Positions 41,232-53,529 of a stretch of 64,000 bases of DNA are shown piece by piece. The first letter of the stretch is position 1. Every line of letters begins with the position of its first letter. This DNA is from Symsagittifera roscoffensis (Eukaryota > Xenacoelomorpha > Acoela > Convolutidae). The stretch lies in NCBI RefSeq assembly GCF_963678635.1, contig NC_087064.1, forward strand, positions 65,155,548 through 65,219,547, read 5' to 3'. Below the pieces are notes generated by a model. The model had not been told where the DNA came from. It worked only from the letters and a program-made list of their open reading frames with translations, and ran no database searches. The position numbers and the translations under genes were made by a program.

Positions 41232-42326
41232 TTTAGTGAACCTTCGACTAGGCCCATGGTTGTATTCAAAACCTCGTCGACCCTTAGATTGCATAAAACA
41301 CGCGCTCACAACTGCGCACTATTCGCTCACATGCTCCACCTTGATGTGGTGCACTAAGTGGATTATACTTCCACTTACTGCCTTTGTGTAGGAGTGACAG
41401 TGGAGCTTGTGCGTTCCAATTTTTGATGCACAGAAGGTCTTTTTCGGCTCTTACAAAGTTCCCTCCATTGTCCCACCAAATTATCAAGAGTGTTCCTCGC
41501 CTAGAAAAAAGCCCTCGATAGCCATCACACATGAACTTGTGTCAATGGAAGGAACCAACTCAATGTGAAATGCGCTAGTAGTTAAGCAAATGAATAGAAA
41601 ACCCCAGCGTTTCACAGAAGCTCGACGAATCGTTACATAAAATGTTCTAAAATAGTCGACGCCGCAGTTCGAGAACGGTGGCTGGCGGTAACCTAGACGT
41701 TCCGCAGGAAAGTCAGACATCATTGTATAAACGATTTTTGCTTTTCGCTTTCTACAGCATATGCAATGTGTTTCAATAGCTCTTGGTGCAGATCTCAATC
41801 GTAGTGCAACAATAAGCTGATGAATGACGGAACGGAGCACAGATGTGATAAAACCAGAGAAATAAGGGGATTAGGCGATGGCCGCTATCTAAAATTATTG
41901 GCCGGTGAGTTTCGAACGCAGTAGCGGAGAGACGTTGAATACGGCCGGTAGATTTAACCAAACCGTTCGGTCCGATAAAAGACGAATATGATGATATGCG
42001 GCTCGATGTTTTCACATGTTTTCCATTTGCTAATTGCTTACATTCAGCTGGGATTGACTCTAACTCCGAAAGTTGCAAAAGTTTCTCCTCTGCAATGACA
42101 ATTTCTGCTGAATCATTTCTGGCCTTATCTGGCGATCTGAAATTTCTATGCTTAAGTGAGAGTCTCAACATATATGCGCCCAGCCGCTTTATCTTGGAGA
42201 ACGAGCTACACTCTTCTCAAGGGAAGGTAAAGTAAGTCGAAACTGCAGTACACCGAAAATTTTGAAGAGACCTCTAAACCCTCATGCAGATCGTAGACCG
42301 GACCATCCAGGCGAAGTAAATTCTCT

Positions 42327-42503
42327 ATTTGTGTACAACTGCGCACAGGCATAGCGTTTAGAGTTTGATTAGTTCTCACTCGACCTTAGAGACGGAAACG
42401 TTAGACAGTGCATTAGAAAGTGCTGACCTAAAAGGAAATGATTCGGCGTGAAACCCTCAAGGCTATCTGGGTCGTCAGAAACAGAAGTCAGCAGACGGGC
42501 GTG
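42327..42503. repeat. Direct repeat inside the BEL/Pao remnant, right copy
   Basis: Partner of 41058-41231, with a handful of substitutions. It is not an LTR, because the sequence is pol coding sequence. Confidence 0.85.
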
Positions 42504-42769
42504 ATTACTGCTTCAACAACTACTAGTAACATTACTATCAACCGTACAAATTAGATATTTATGGTCTTTTAGACGTTTCCTATGCAGACCCAAAAACAAA
42601 ACTTGAGGAAATCAACTCAACAGCATACACTGAACAAACCAGTAGCAAAGGTGGATAACATACGTCTATAGATTCTCTAAAGACTTGGTTCAATGACTCA
42701 AGTGATAAATTTTTGTGCAAACTGGATAGTTATCACTTTGATATTTTCGCTATGATAGTTCTACCGAGG

Positions 42770-45700
42770 AAAGCGAAAACAGCAAACAGACAGCTGGAAA
42801 AGAGCCAATGAACGCAAGCAAAAAATGACTGTTTTTTTTTGGAAAAATCTCAACTTTCGAATTTCAAATGAAAAAAATATGCCCCTTGAATTATTCGAAA
42901 TTCTATAACAATTTATAACTGACACTTTTTTATAAGGTTAACCCAACTTGAGGAAGCTGGATCAATGTGTGACCTTTTTTGCCGCTGGGAAATCTAAATA
43001 TAAAAATCCACTTTCGAAAAAAAAATGAAGTCGGTAACGTTTTTCGTGACTTATACAATTTTGCTGTCGGATAATGGAAATTGCTTTCATTTCGACAAAG
43101 GAAATGAACTGAATTTTCGGGAAAAATATCAAACATCAAACCGCTTAAAATCGGACTCTGGATAAAAAAATTCACGACCTATACAAGAGTCTATATAGAA
43201 TGACCTATATAATATGACAGCATGTGAATTGCAATTTTAAGATCCGAAAACCAAAAACGAATGAAGAGCTACACCAATACATATCAATTATAACCCAAAG
43301 AAATCATACCAAACCGAAATCATACCAAACCGAATTGATAAAATGAAAATCTTTGAAAGTAAGAAAGACAATCCATTCACACAATTCATAACTATCGAGT
43401 AACGCACCTCCGGTACTCATAATAAACCACATATATTGGAAATAAGATCTGCATTCTTTGAGTGTACTCTGATAGTACCCAATTACAAGGTTCGTAATTA
43501 CAAATTTTGCAAAATTTTTTTTTCAAGTTTATACAAATTTTGAAGAACCATGAAATTTTGTGAAGTTTTATATAAGTTTTTCAGAAAAATTAAAATGAAC
43601 TAAGAAACGTAACATCTGGGAAACTAAAAGCAATTGAGCAGTCGCATTTGGACGCTAGATTTGCTTCTTTTAAGAATACTCTTATATTACTCAACTAAAA
43701 CGTTGGGAAATTCATATTTTGGGAAACTTCACTTTAATTTTTCTGAAAAAAAGGGTATTTTTTGAGAACCAGAAACAATTTCACATCTCCAAAATTACCA
43801 CAATTTCAGCAGTCTTATTTGATGGCAACATACGCAATCTTTGAAAGTACTCTGACAGCACACAACTACAGGGTTGAGAATTTCACTGTAAGGAATTTTT
43901 TTAAATTTATATTTTCTGAAAACTTCCAAATAAATCACAAAAATCGTTTGATCTCTTAGAATTAAAAGATTTGGGAATTCTGAATTGAAGGCCGATTTTG
44001 CAACACCTGGGAATACTCTGACTGCTTTCAACTACAGGTTAGGAAATTCAAACTTTGGCAAAAAGTTAATTTAATTTTCACGAGATTTTTTTGAGTAAAT
44101 CACAAAAAACTTCATATCTCCATTCGCAACTTCATGACAGAGGCTCACTACATAGATGGTAATTTCAAGTTTTGTGAAATTTTTCATATCTAAGTTTTCT
44201 GAAAAATTTTGAAACAAAAATCTTAAAAAAAAACGTCACATCTCGAAAACTACAAGGATTTGAGCAACCATAGTCAGAGGAAATATTCGCAACCCCTGAG
44301 AGTGCCCTCGCAATATCCAACAACAGGAATGAGATCTTCAACGTTTTGGAATCTTTTAAAGTTTTTGAATATTTTTTGAAAAAATCATAAAAAACGTCAT
44401 ATCTCGAAAAAAACAAGGACTTGAGAAGCGAGATTTGGAGGCAAGATTTGCAACCCTTGAGAGTACCCTCACATATTCCAATAACATGATTGAGAGCTTC
44501 AACGTTTCCGAATTTTTTGAAATCTAATTTTTTTGAAAATTTTGGAGAAAATCATGAAAAACGTCGTATCTTGAAAACTAAAAGGATTTGAACAGTCATA
44601 TTTTGAGGCAAAACTCGCATCTCCTAAGAGTACCTTGACAAAGCCTCACCACAGAGATGCAAATATCACATTTTGTGAAACTTTTATTATAAGTTTTCTG
44701 AAAAATTTTGAAAAAAAACATCCTAAAGAAACGTCATATCTCGAAAACTACCAGAAATTGAGCAGGGAATTGACCAGAAAACTACCAGAAATCGAAAACT
44801 ACAAGGATTTGAGCAACCATAGTCAGAGGAAATATTCGCAACCCCTGAGAGTGCCCTCGCAATATCCAACAACAGGAATGAGATCTTCAACGTTTTGGAA
44901 TCTTTTAAAGTTTTTGAATATTTTTTGAAAAAATCATAAAAAACGTCATATCTCGAAAAAAACAAGGACTTGAGAAGCGAGATTTGGAGGCAAGATTCGC
45001 AACTCCTGAGAGCACCCTCACAATATCCAACAACAGGAATGAGATCTTCAACGTTTTGGAAATTTTTAAAATCAAAGTTTTTGAATATTTTTTGAAAAAA
45101 TCATGAAAAAACGTCACATCTCGGAAACTATAAGGATTTGAGATTTGAGATTTGGAGGCAAGATTCGCAACCCCTAAGAGTACCCTGACAGCACCCAGCT
45201 ACAGGGTGAGAAACTCAAAAATTGAGAAATTTATCAAAATCATTTTTTCTAGAAATTTTTGAAAAGTATCGAAAGTTGCCTATCTCGTAAACTAAAAGGA
45301 TTTGGTTATTCATATATGCAAGCCAGAATCGCAAAACCTGAGAAAAATCTGACAATATTCCAATATTAGCTTGCTAATTTCAAACTTGACGAAATAAACG
45401 CCGAATTTAAACTGGAAAATCGAAAAAAAAACCTTAACCACAGCAATATACGATATAGGTTAAACGTGAAAAGTTCTTTTGTTAAACATACAAAAATATT
45501 ACGTTGAAAAAGCATAAGCATGGCGAGATAGTGAAGCTCGCATTTGAAAATATAATAGATAGATGGAAGTTAAAAAATTAGGAGACGGGCAGACAGACGT
45601 AATCAAATTAATCAAAAAAGCAGGTATACAGACAGGCAGACAGACTTAATTTGTCCTCGCAAAAAAATAACTGAAAATTAATGACCTTGCGGAAAACTAA

Positions 45701-45860
45701 TTGAAAAATTTTCTTAAGCATTGCAATATATGATATAGCTTAAATATGAAAAAACTGAAAAAACTTCGTTAAACATGCAAAATTATTATGCTTAAACATG
45801 GGAGATAGCTGTCACCCGCATTTAAATATAACATAGATAGATATAATTTATCGGCCCAAG
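42770..45860 (+). repeat. Full-length-looking copy of the satellite-bearing interspersed repeat
   Basis: Left block at 42770-43210 (GTCGGTAACGTTTTTCGTGA core). A GAGTAACGCACCTCCGGT junction follows at 43399, as at 17.26 kb. Then come about nine diverged satellite monomers (43.43-45.4 kb) with ACGTCATATCTCGAAAA, TTGAGCAGTC and GCAACCCCTGAGAGT. A right end has GATATAGGTTAAACGTG and GCGAGATAGTGAAGC..AATAGATAGATGG, repeated once more at 45.72-45.86 kb. An identical segment of about 150 bases occurs twice inside (44.28-44.43 and 44.8-44.97 kb). No reading frame of note. Confidence 0.75.
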
Positions 45861-47150
45861 CTGTCAACTTATGCAAGCGGATCAAATCTAAGACCAAAAA
45901 TAATCAAGAAAATTAAATACAAATTTTCATCAGTCACTATACTAGAAACGGTTTTTCTTTCAGTCGATCAGTATTTCTATGGAATCAAGTCAAGACAAGT
46001 ATAATATTTCAATCAGCAATTTTTAAACTTTTAAAACAATAAATTTCAACTTTATAGACCAATTTTTTATCTATATTTTGTAACGATCTATCTGTACTGA
46101 TCATATTAACCTATGGAATAGTCTCATGGGATCAATTCAAAATCATTTACAAGATTAATTATCTTATTGTCTCTTGTTAAATAACTTATGTTTGTATTCG
46201 TTATTAATGTGACCTGCACTTGCAAAACGTTTGTTTGTAGTCATCTGGCAATTAAAGCGTTCAATTTATCTCTAAAATCAATTGAACTAACTTGATACTG
46301 CACAATATCTTTGGTAAGATTTGCCCAGACAGCATATTAGGATGATGAAATTTCAATGGAATTCAGTCTGACACAAGTTTCACAGCAAGAACTAACTCCT
46401 TGACTTATACAGTGCTGATTCAATCCGAGTATTCGGTGAAATCTAAAAAAATGGGTTCACAATAGACAAAAACTGAAAAAAACTTTCTTACAACTTTACC
46501 AGAAAAAAATATGGCCGAGTTTTTTTTTGCAATTTTGGCAATCGAAATATTATCACAAAGAGTTATATGAAAAATTGACTGACATTAATTGGCTATCAAG
46601 CAATTCTCTTATCCAGATTTTTGGAGGCTTTACAATTCTAAAATTTGATGGACGGTGTGAGAGGCTTCTTTTGATGTAATTTTTTATCAATTCACTTAGT
46701 TGTTAGAGTAACACTTGACCAACTAAAACAGTCAAAATGACCCAATTTGGTTTAAAATTTTGATTTCAAATTCCGTGAAAATAAGTGCACCATTCTGACA
46801 AACATTCTGATAAAACGCAACTTTTGTACTCTTAATTTTTGTCAAAGTTTAATCCAATGTGAGAAAAACCAATGTTTCCAATGTTGTTCAGACATTTTGC
46901 CCAGATACTTTAAACACAGATGTTTAAACACATTTAAACAAATTGAAAAAAAACATCAGAAAATCGTTTTAGGCAATCAAAATTGCAAAAAAAAGTGCAA
47001 CAAAAACCCCAAACATCCGGAACAAAAATTCTGCACCTTACAAGAAGCTTTCAAAATAATATAAATAAGCCTATCTGACAAAAAAGTCCCTTCTGTGGAG
47101 CAAAATCGACAAAAACAAAAAGACAGACAATAATCTAATCTAGCCGAACG
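45861..47150. other. AT-rich sequence without recognised genes
   Basis: No coding or RNA feature is supported. Near 46.9-47.15 kb the minus strand shows the GTCTTTTTGTTTTTGTCGATTTTGC tail found after the tRNA-like repeat at 10.8 kb. Confidence 0.5.
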
Positions 47151-47159
47151 TTTTCACTT

Positions 47160-47410
47160 TGCAAAAAAAAACAGACCGCGCCAAGAATTGAACTCCCAGG
47201 TTTTGTCGTATCAAGCATGGGTGTTGATAGCAATTTGGAAGAAAGCCGAGTCTTCAAACAGAAGTCGGGCTACGGGAACTAAGCCGACAAAAACAAACAA
47301 ACGGACGATAGTCTGAAAAGCAAATGAATTCTAGTTTGCATAAAACAGGTCCCGGCCGAATTCGAAACACAAACCCTTGCCGTGTTACTTCTCAACCCCA
47401 TGCGCGAGAT
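47160..47410 (-). repeat. Two tRNA-derived repeat heads in tandem
   Basis: Minus-strand heads at about 47170-47240 (GAGTTCAATTC B-box-like) and 47351-47408 (TTTCGAATTC, with TGAGAAGTAACACGG upstream). Each is preceded by CGCGCATG or similar and followed by a T-rich run with GTCGG. They belong to the same broad tRNA-derived class as the 10.73 kb copy. Confidence 0.5.
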
Positions 47411-47950
47411 GGTTGATTGAATTTCAATTTTTAATTAGTAAGGGGTAACAAAGTCGAAAAAACCTGAGCAGAAACGCCCTTCATCTCAAAAAAATATATC
47501 TAAAACAATTAGAAAATGTTAAGTTCCCCTTAATCTCACAGTACACACACACACAACTTTTTTCGGTTTTCAAAACGGCGCAATAAGAAGCCACTAAGTC
47601 GATATGAAATCAGCCGAAACCTATCAAGCCAAAAAAAGACAAAGACAAATTTCGATTAGGCAGCATACTTCAAATGCTACTATGCTCAAAAAAAGTCTGT
47701 TGCCGACCAAACTAGAAAACTAGGCCGAAAACCAGAAATCCGTAAAAATTCAACAATTTTTCAAAAAAAAAATTATTCGGTAAAATAATTACTGCAAACC
47801 AGACCCCACCTATTTACAACCTAAATGAGGATAGTTTTTTTTTGAATTTTCGAGAAATTGAATATGTCTTGAAATTTACCATTCCTATAAAATTGACCAT
47901 TCTGTGAACTAAGTTGTTTATGGGAAATGAGCCTGACACCCGGTTGCAAT

Positions 47951-47971
47951 ACCCTTGCTTATCGCAAGGGT
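47951..47971. repeat. Hairpin ACCCTTGC-TTATC-GCAAGGGT
   Basis: A perfect 8-bp stem, preceded by CACCCGGTTGCAAT. The same 21 bases with the same upstream sequence are found at 50987-51007. A shorter related hairpin (GCTTGCTAATTGCAAGC) is at 49835-49851. Confidence 0.75.
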
Positions 47972-48729
47972 AATCAGCACTATATGAGAAACAGTGTATT
48001 TGATCTTTTTAGAAATGGGATGATGCAAAAAAATTTTCTCCATTGAGTTGTTTTCCTTATTTGAGAGAACAAATTACATCTAGTTTTCACAATATAATAC
48101 AACTGTAATTATGCTAACTTCAAAAGTTAGCTATGGCTCCAAATTTTCGCATGAAACGACCACGAAAAGACCATTACCACATTTATCTAAGGGGTTCTCA
48201 AATTTTTAGCACCGGCAAAATGACAAGACAGACAAAACAGAAACAACAGAAGCTGTTGAAAAACGAGCTCTGAATATCAAAAAAGACCGCCAAGAAAAAA
48301 GAGTGTTTCCACAGCCAGATGTTTCTTGTATATACTTTTGTAATAGCAAACTTAGAATGCTTCAAAAATGCTTTAGAAAAATATGACGCATTTAAACCTT
48401 ATGCAAGACTCTGGCAAAAATTAATATGGCCTGTAAAAAGCATAATGCAACTAGACAGATAAAAAATTAAAGCGAAAAACAAAGGTGGAAAAATATGGCG
48501 CAAAGACACCATAGCAAGCAGAATATCCAAGACCAGCTTCGACACCGACTAGACAGACAACTATCATTTAAGCATCAGACGAACTTTTTAATAAGGAAGA
48601 TTACGGAGTTGTCGCAATCAACTATCCTTGCACTTCCTCTCGTTCATAAGTTAGTGATTACGACGACCAACTGTTGATCTGAAATTCATTCCATTCACTG
48701 AACACCTGACAAACCCTGGAATGACAACC

Positions 48730-48900
48730 CCATCTACATCTAATTTTCGATTATTTATCAGACATGGGTATTTCGCTTCCTTTTGACCGTGATTGGCTTC
48801 AATTTAACGGCATTTCACCATCACAATTGAGGGGGAAAAATTAAGTTTAAATGACAAAAAATATTAAATTATTTATCTATTGCTCTTGAAAACTCTTGAA
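48730..48900 (+). repeat. Segment shared with 51.06-51.23 kb
   Basis: Shares TTCGATTATTT.TCA.ACA, TTTTGACC.TGATTG, AACGGCATTT and AAATGACA.AAAA. It lies about 760 bp after one copy of the ACCCTTGC hairpin; its partner lies about 60 bp after the other. Confidence 0.55.
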
Positions 48901-49159
48901 ATCGATGCAATTTTTGACACAGGGGCGAAGCGGAGCAACACGAACATTAAAAAAGTCTAGACGTTGAAAAAAAACTAGGTTAAAACGAAATTTTCGGATG
49001 TGTCCATATAAAACAACTACGAGTCCAGGTAAAGCTAGAGGTACGCGTTTGATTTTGAACGAACTGTTTGCTGTGATTTCAGAAATCGAACTCTGCCTAA
49101 AACTTAGTTGTTTCTCTACTAAGATAAGTAAGAAATTTTGAGATAATCAATTTTCCCAC

Positions 49160-49860
49160 GGAGATAAATTCCTCTTAAAAAGAATTAAAAAATCATCGCT
49201 TCTGCAGATACAATTGTCGCTCCCCATTCTTTTAATAGAACTTAACATCTCAGACTTGATTTTAAAAATTATACGAAAACTCAAAAAGTTTCCAAAAATG
49301 GTCGAAAGTTCTAACAAACGTTCATAAGTTTTTACAAAATCCATAACATTTTTCTGCAAACAGCAGGTTATGGCCACTTACGCATGACAGCTTTCAAAGG
49401 CCAGGTTTCATGATTGAACACAACCTGAGAACTGTACCGGTAGTTTTCGAGTAAAGTCAATAAGTTTCCAAAAAACTGTCAAAGATACAAAACTTTGACT
49501 TGTTCGAAGGCCATAACAACTTTATTCAACAAAAGGGCATAGCCAATTATAAAGTTGAGAATTTAACAACCTGTTCATTTGATTAAACCTATAAAATCAG
49601 ATTTGGCACTTTTAGTAAGCGAGAAAAATCAAGAAAACAGTCAACAAATCAAAAAATTGACAATTCCGAGAAAAATTGGACCTATGTCTTTATAGGCAGG
49701 TGCGTTACCTCTTCACCACATGCGCGAATTAACCTCTGACTTTTGATTTTACATGAACCATAAGTAAAATGATTCAAGTGATTCTTTTAGACTAGTTGTT
49801 AACCCGAAAAAAGTCTACATTTTGGTTTGATAACGCTTGCTAATTGCAAGCATTAAAAAG
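49160..49860. repeat. Dispersed repeats: CGATTGAACCT-family copies, minus-strand tRNA-like half, hairpin
   Basis: 49.16-49.64 kb is a plus-strand copy of the 32.4-kb family. 49.69-49.83 kb (minus) is a copy of the sequence just upstream of and including the first half of the 10.73-kb tRNA-like head (TTAACAACTAG, CGCGCATGTGGTGAAGAGGTAACGCACC). It ends at the 49835 hairpin. Confidence 0.55.
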
Positions 49861-50189
49861 CATGAAAAAAGTTTTTTCAAAGCATTATGGTCGGAAAATT
49901 CTGTGCCATTTGCACAGCAACTGGCTATCATTGTTGTACTTTTTTAAAACCAATTTGTTGCTGTGATTGAAACTGAGTGATGGAAATAACACAACAAAAT
50001 TATGTAAAAAGAACACAAAGAATTGAAATCCTTAGCCCACTCTTTGATCTCATTTGTCATCGAATCATGTTTAAAAAAGCTTCAATATGATCTCAATTTC
50101 ATTTTCATCAAACATACGAGTAAAAAAATTTGGTATTTCGTCGCAGCCACTTATGCAGGGTAGCTTTTCAAAACAGTTCATCCCATTGA

Positions 50190-51010
50190 AACCAAAAACT
50201 CATATTTGAGAGGGGGTTGTTTTTGAGAAAACGAAATAAAAAATCAAAAATATGGGTAATATAGTCAGCCACACTTTTTCGAACGCTGTAGACAGAGGGG
50301 TCAAGTAAAAAAGACTCTAGGGGAAAACGCATGCACACAGAGGAGAAAGCGGCCTTTCAATTGATATCCCTTTTTTGAAAGCCAGAAGAAGTCTCTGAGA
50401 AAAACAAAAAAATTTGCAAAATGAAAAACAAAATTTAAAAAAAAAAAAAAAAAAAACTAAACTCAACAAACCGATTGGTAAACGTACAACCAACTTGAAA
50501 CGTGCGGAGGGGAGTACTAACATTCTTTATCTTGAAACGGTTAAAAAATAGGTCATAAATCCGAAGAAAAATAGGCAGAAATAATTTTGGCCGACAAATT
50601 TTTTTTTAGCGAAACAATTTTAAAAAAAAAAAACAAAGGAAATTAAGAAGTCAAGGTAATTAAAAATACTAAATGGAGGCGTAAATCAAACAATTGTTCC
50701 GGAAACGTGAGCGCAGAAAATAACAATTCCATGAGATGACAACTTAGCCGACAACAGATAGGCAGACAAAAATTTGGCAGACAATTTTATCTGAAACAGA
50801 ATGTTTCCTGTTTGAAAAAAACAGGTCCTGGTCATATTCCAACCCAGGACCTTAGCAGTCCTAGAAATATTCGTTAACTCCACGGTAAGTTGGCCAGGGA
50901 CGCTAAGGAATTTGAAGACATTATGAAACAAGGTAGAGATGATTCCAGACGACGTGCAGAAAAAAAGTCTAGTACCCGGTTGCAATACCCTTGCTTATCG
51001 CAAGGGTAAT
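50190..51010 (-). repeat. Composite repeat with tRNA-like head and terminal hairpin
   Basis: Minus strand: hairpin (50987-51007), then a tRNA-like head (about 50820-50900, with GGTCCTGGGTTGGAA), then A/T-rich body and a part (50.2-50.35 kb) resembling the 34.6- and 36.2-kb sequences (AGAAAACG, GGGTCAA). No gene. Confidence 0.5.
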
Positions 51011-51059
51011 TATTTTATTTTTCTGACAGGGTTATTTTCTTTTTTTTTATCATGATTGG

Positions 51060-51230
51060 TTGATCATGATCTACATGCAATGTTCGATTATTTTTCAAAC
51101 AGGGGTTTTTTGCTTTCTTTTGACCATGATTGATTCCGATCTAACGGCATTTAACGATCACAATTGAAAGAAATTTATTTAGTTTAAATGACATAAAAAA
51201 TTGATTTATCGATTGCCTTAAATTTTTTTT
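51060..51230 (+). repeat. Segment shared with 48.73-48.90 kb
   Basis: Partner of the 48.73-kb segment. It includes a TTGATCATGATC palindrome at its left side. Confidence 0.5.
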
Positions 51231-51479
51231 ATATCGATATCAATACAAAGATCACAAAAACTTCGGTGGAATATATAAAGCAAAGAAAAATTCGTTGGGC
51301 TATGTTAAATCTATGACTCAATTGAAATGTGGCCGTATTAACTAATTAGACATGCTAGTTCACATTGAAAACAGTAAATCGAAGAATGGTTCACTGATTT
51401 TGTTCTATTCTAACATAAGTAAAGCTGATATGTATACTTTGGCTTAATCTTTGCGTTCTTTTTCTCAAATACGTTCTAT

Positions 51480-51630
51480 GAAAAAATTTGTCTTGGTTAC
51501 CACGTTTTGCAGACAGTAAAAATAAATCTTTAAACTTTTACTTGCCTCAGAAGCTGCCAAGAGTTACAATTTTTCAGTTCATCAAAATTTCCTAATTCGA
51601 TTCTCTGATTAATTTAAATCGAAACAAAAC
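51480..51630 (+). promoter_or_regulatory. Upstream region of the stand-alone TIR gene, homologous to that of the ARM-TIR gene
   Basis: Aligned with 36875-37010: GGTTACCACGTTTTGCAGACAG versus AGTTACCACATTTTGCAGAGAG, then TTTTACTTGCCTCAGAAGC versus CTTTACTTGGCTCAACAGC, GCCAAGAGTTACAATTTTTC versus GCCGAGAGTTACCATTTTTC, and GATTCTCTGATT versus GATTCTGTGTTC close to the ATG. A third, truncated copy lies at 35307-35390. No TATA box can be fixed with confidence. Confidence 0.6.
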
Positions 51631-51636
51631 TCCATA

Positions 51637-52050
51637 ATGGCACAACAAAGCCAAATTATGATCAGCTATTCTTATAGGCAAAGAAGTATCGTCCAAAAAC
51701 TTCTGAAGGAACTGAGAAAAAATGAATTTGAAAATATTTGGATAGACGAAGAACAGATGCACAACAGCGAGTCAATACTCGACCAAATGGCAAAAGCACT
51801 AGATGACGCTGATTACGTAATCTGTTGCATTTCACAGGATTATGCTAACAGCGATAGCTGCATGACTGAAGTCAGATATGCACAGACCAAGAAGAAAACC
51901 ATCATTCCGATTTTGGTAGAAAAAGACTTCACGCCAAAGAGTCTTCTTCTCATGGGCATCGGCATCGACACATTCCAATTCGATCTCTCCACCGATGATA
52001 ACTTTCGTCTTAACTTTCCATTGTTGCTACAAAAACTAAACGCTCAGTAA
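51637..52050 (+). CDS. Stand-alone TIR domain protein, 137 aa
   Basis: ATG at 51637. Its whole length is one TIR domain, closely similar to residues 404-535 of the ARM-TIR protein: MISYSYRQR, IWIDEEQMHNSESILDQM, YVICCISQDYANSDSCMTE and FRLNFPLLLQKLNA. The predicted catalytic Glu is residue 78. No Armadillo part, signal peptide or membrane segment is present. The upstream region matches that of the larger gene up to the start codon, so the ARM-coding part was lost here (or never gained). Such isolated TIRs could be decoys, adaptors or NADases. The frame is intact. Confidence 0.85.
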   Translation: MAQQSQIMISYSYRQRSIVQKLLKELRKNEFENIWIDEEQMHNSESILDQMAKALDDADYVICCISQDYANSDSCMTEVRYAQTKKKTIIPILVEKDFTPKSLLLMGIGIDTFQFDLSTDDNFRLNFPLLLQKLNAQ

Positions 52051-53520
52051 AATATTCAATATAAATTGAGTTAGCCTGTCAACCATCTCTTTCATCAACG
52101 CACGCGCTTTAGTCAAATCAATCACACGTCTTATCCCAGTAAAGCTGCATGATCTTCTTCAAAGTAACGATTCAATAATTTTTATATAGGACGCTTTTTC
52201 GTATAGAAATCAACCCACCCGTTCAACATACTCAACTCAATTCGGTGATGATTACTATAAATGTTCTCGTAACGTTACGCATCTTTATTTTCATTAACTA
52301 ACTACACTCAAGTAATCATGATATCCTTCTGAATGTTTTGCTTATTGCTACAAAACTTTAAATAAAGATGGCATGTTCATAAAGTGGAGCTGCGAAAATT
52401 ATACATTTGAAAAGATATATTATACCTAAATTTATTAATCAGAAAATAAAATCTATCCTTGTATTAAGTTTTATTGTTTACAGAATTTCAAGGGCACAAA
52501 GTGTGGAGATGAGGAAACTGTTAACAATGCAGGTTTAACAAAATTATGAAAACTAAAAATACACAAAAAGTATAGCTGGTGGATGTGCATGTAGCACAGA
52601 ATGTTCCGACCAAATTCATAAAAAAACTTTCAAAAAGTTTTATTTTCATTTTTATTTTCAATTCACTTTAGCTTTTTGTGCGCTGTGTGATGAGAAAATT
52701 ATGGAAAAGCAAAAAGATTTAGTGAATTATGCATCCGACAACAGCTATCTTCAAAAAATAATATATGTACAAAAAGTGAAAGAAAATGTTTTTCCTAATA
52801 ACTTTGTTCTATTTTTAGTGGAATTATTATTTTTTAAATTTTGATTGCCAAGAAGCGCTAAAAGAAGCTTCCACGACAAATTTTCCTCGTAGTAAAATCA
52901 AGTTCTCTTAGCCTAACTGATGATCAATTTTCATTATAACTTAAATTCCAGATGCGATTTGCAAATTATGAAGAAAAAAACCAACGAATAAATCCCTGTT
53001 TGCAATAAAGTCTTAAATCATCAAAAACAAACGTTTCGCTGGTATTTTTGATAAATGTCAAAAAATTCTTTTTGATTTAATCAGTTAAAACCAAATTAGC
53101 ACTTCTTGATGTGTTAATTAGAAAAACCAGAAAAAAATGCTAGCATACAAAACCTTCAAGAAAATCGTTTCAAGCATTAACAACGTAAGCCAGAGAAAAC
53201 GCAACATCCCGAACCTTTTCATGCGCGTGTTTCTTTGGTAGCCACTTTACGAACAACTACTGCCTTGAACTCAAGTCTCAAAATTGTTCATTCCCTCACT
53301 GAAGAGTCAGAAATATTTATAGCAATGTCTGTATTTGTACTTGCTCTGTTAATATGAAGCCTTCATTTGAATTAAATTTTGGAGAAACTGAACGAACTCA
53401 ACTAAAAAATAAAGATTGACTTGAAAAGTAATTTCTGGCCAGCGATTAACGTGCCTGCGATTTAACATAAAAATCTCTGATTTTTTTAGGATTTGATTAT
53501 CAATCAATGGATTGAAACTG
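52051..53520 (+). other. 3' flank of the stand-alone TIR gene, AT-rich
   Basis: AATAAA occurs near 52360 and elsewhere. No gene is seen. The stretch has no strong repeat. Confidence 0.5.
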
Positions 53521-53529
53521 ATAATTCGT

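Larger units (their letters stand above)
40450..42503 (-). mobile_element. BEL/Pao LTR retrotransposon remnant
   Basis: Minus strand. The pol C-terminal third is broken into several frames: a zinc-finger-type region, the integrase core (CGVDYFRTFYV, RWGFLFICLTTSAFHIELVPS, DNGGNF, W.YNPLSAPHQGGACERI), then VEGSLNAPLLTSVSDDPDSL (about 41.2 kb) and PRGRCPLARIISLNYGKDDAA (about 40.9 kb), which is the BEL/Pao pol ending. It is followed by a polypurine-type tract (GGGGGGCGGAAGA) and TGTTA at 40787, the expected start of the 3' LTR. The LTR's other end and the 5' half are not found. Confidence 0.85.

Noticed and set aside
41058-42503. The two 175-bp direct repeats as LTRs
   Set aside because: The repeated sequence encodes pol residues, and the polypurine tract and LTR start lie further left at 40787.
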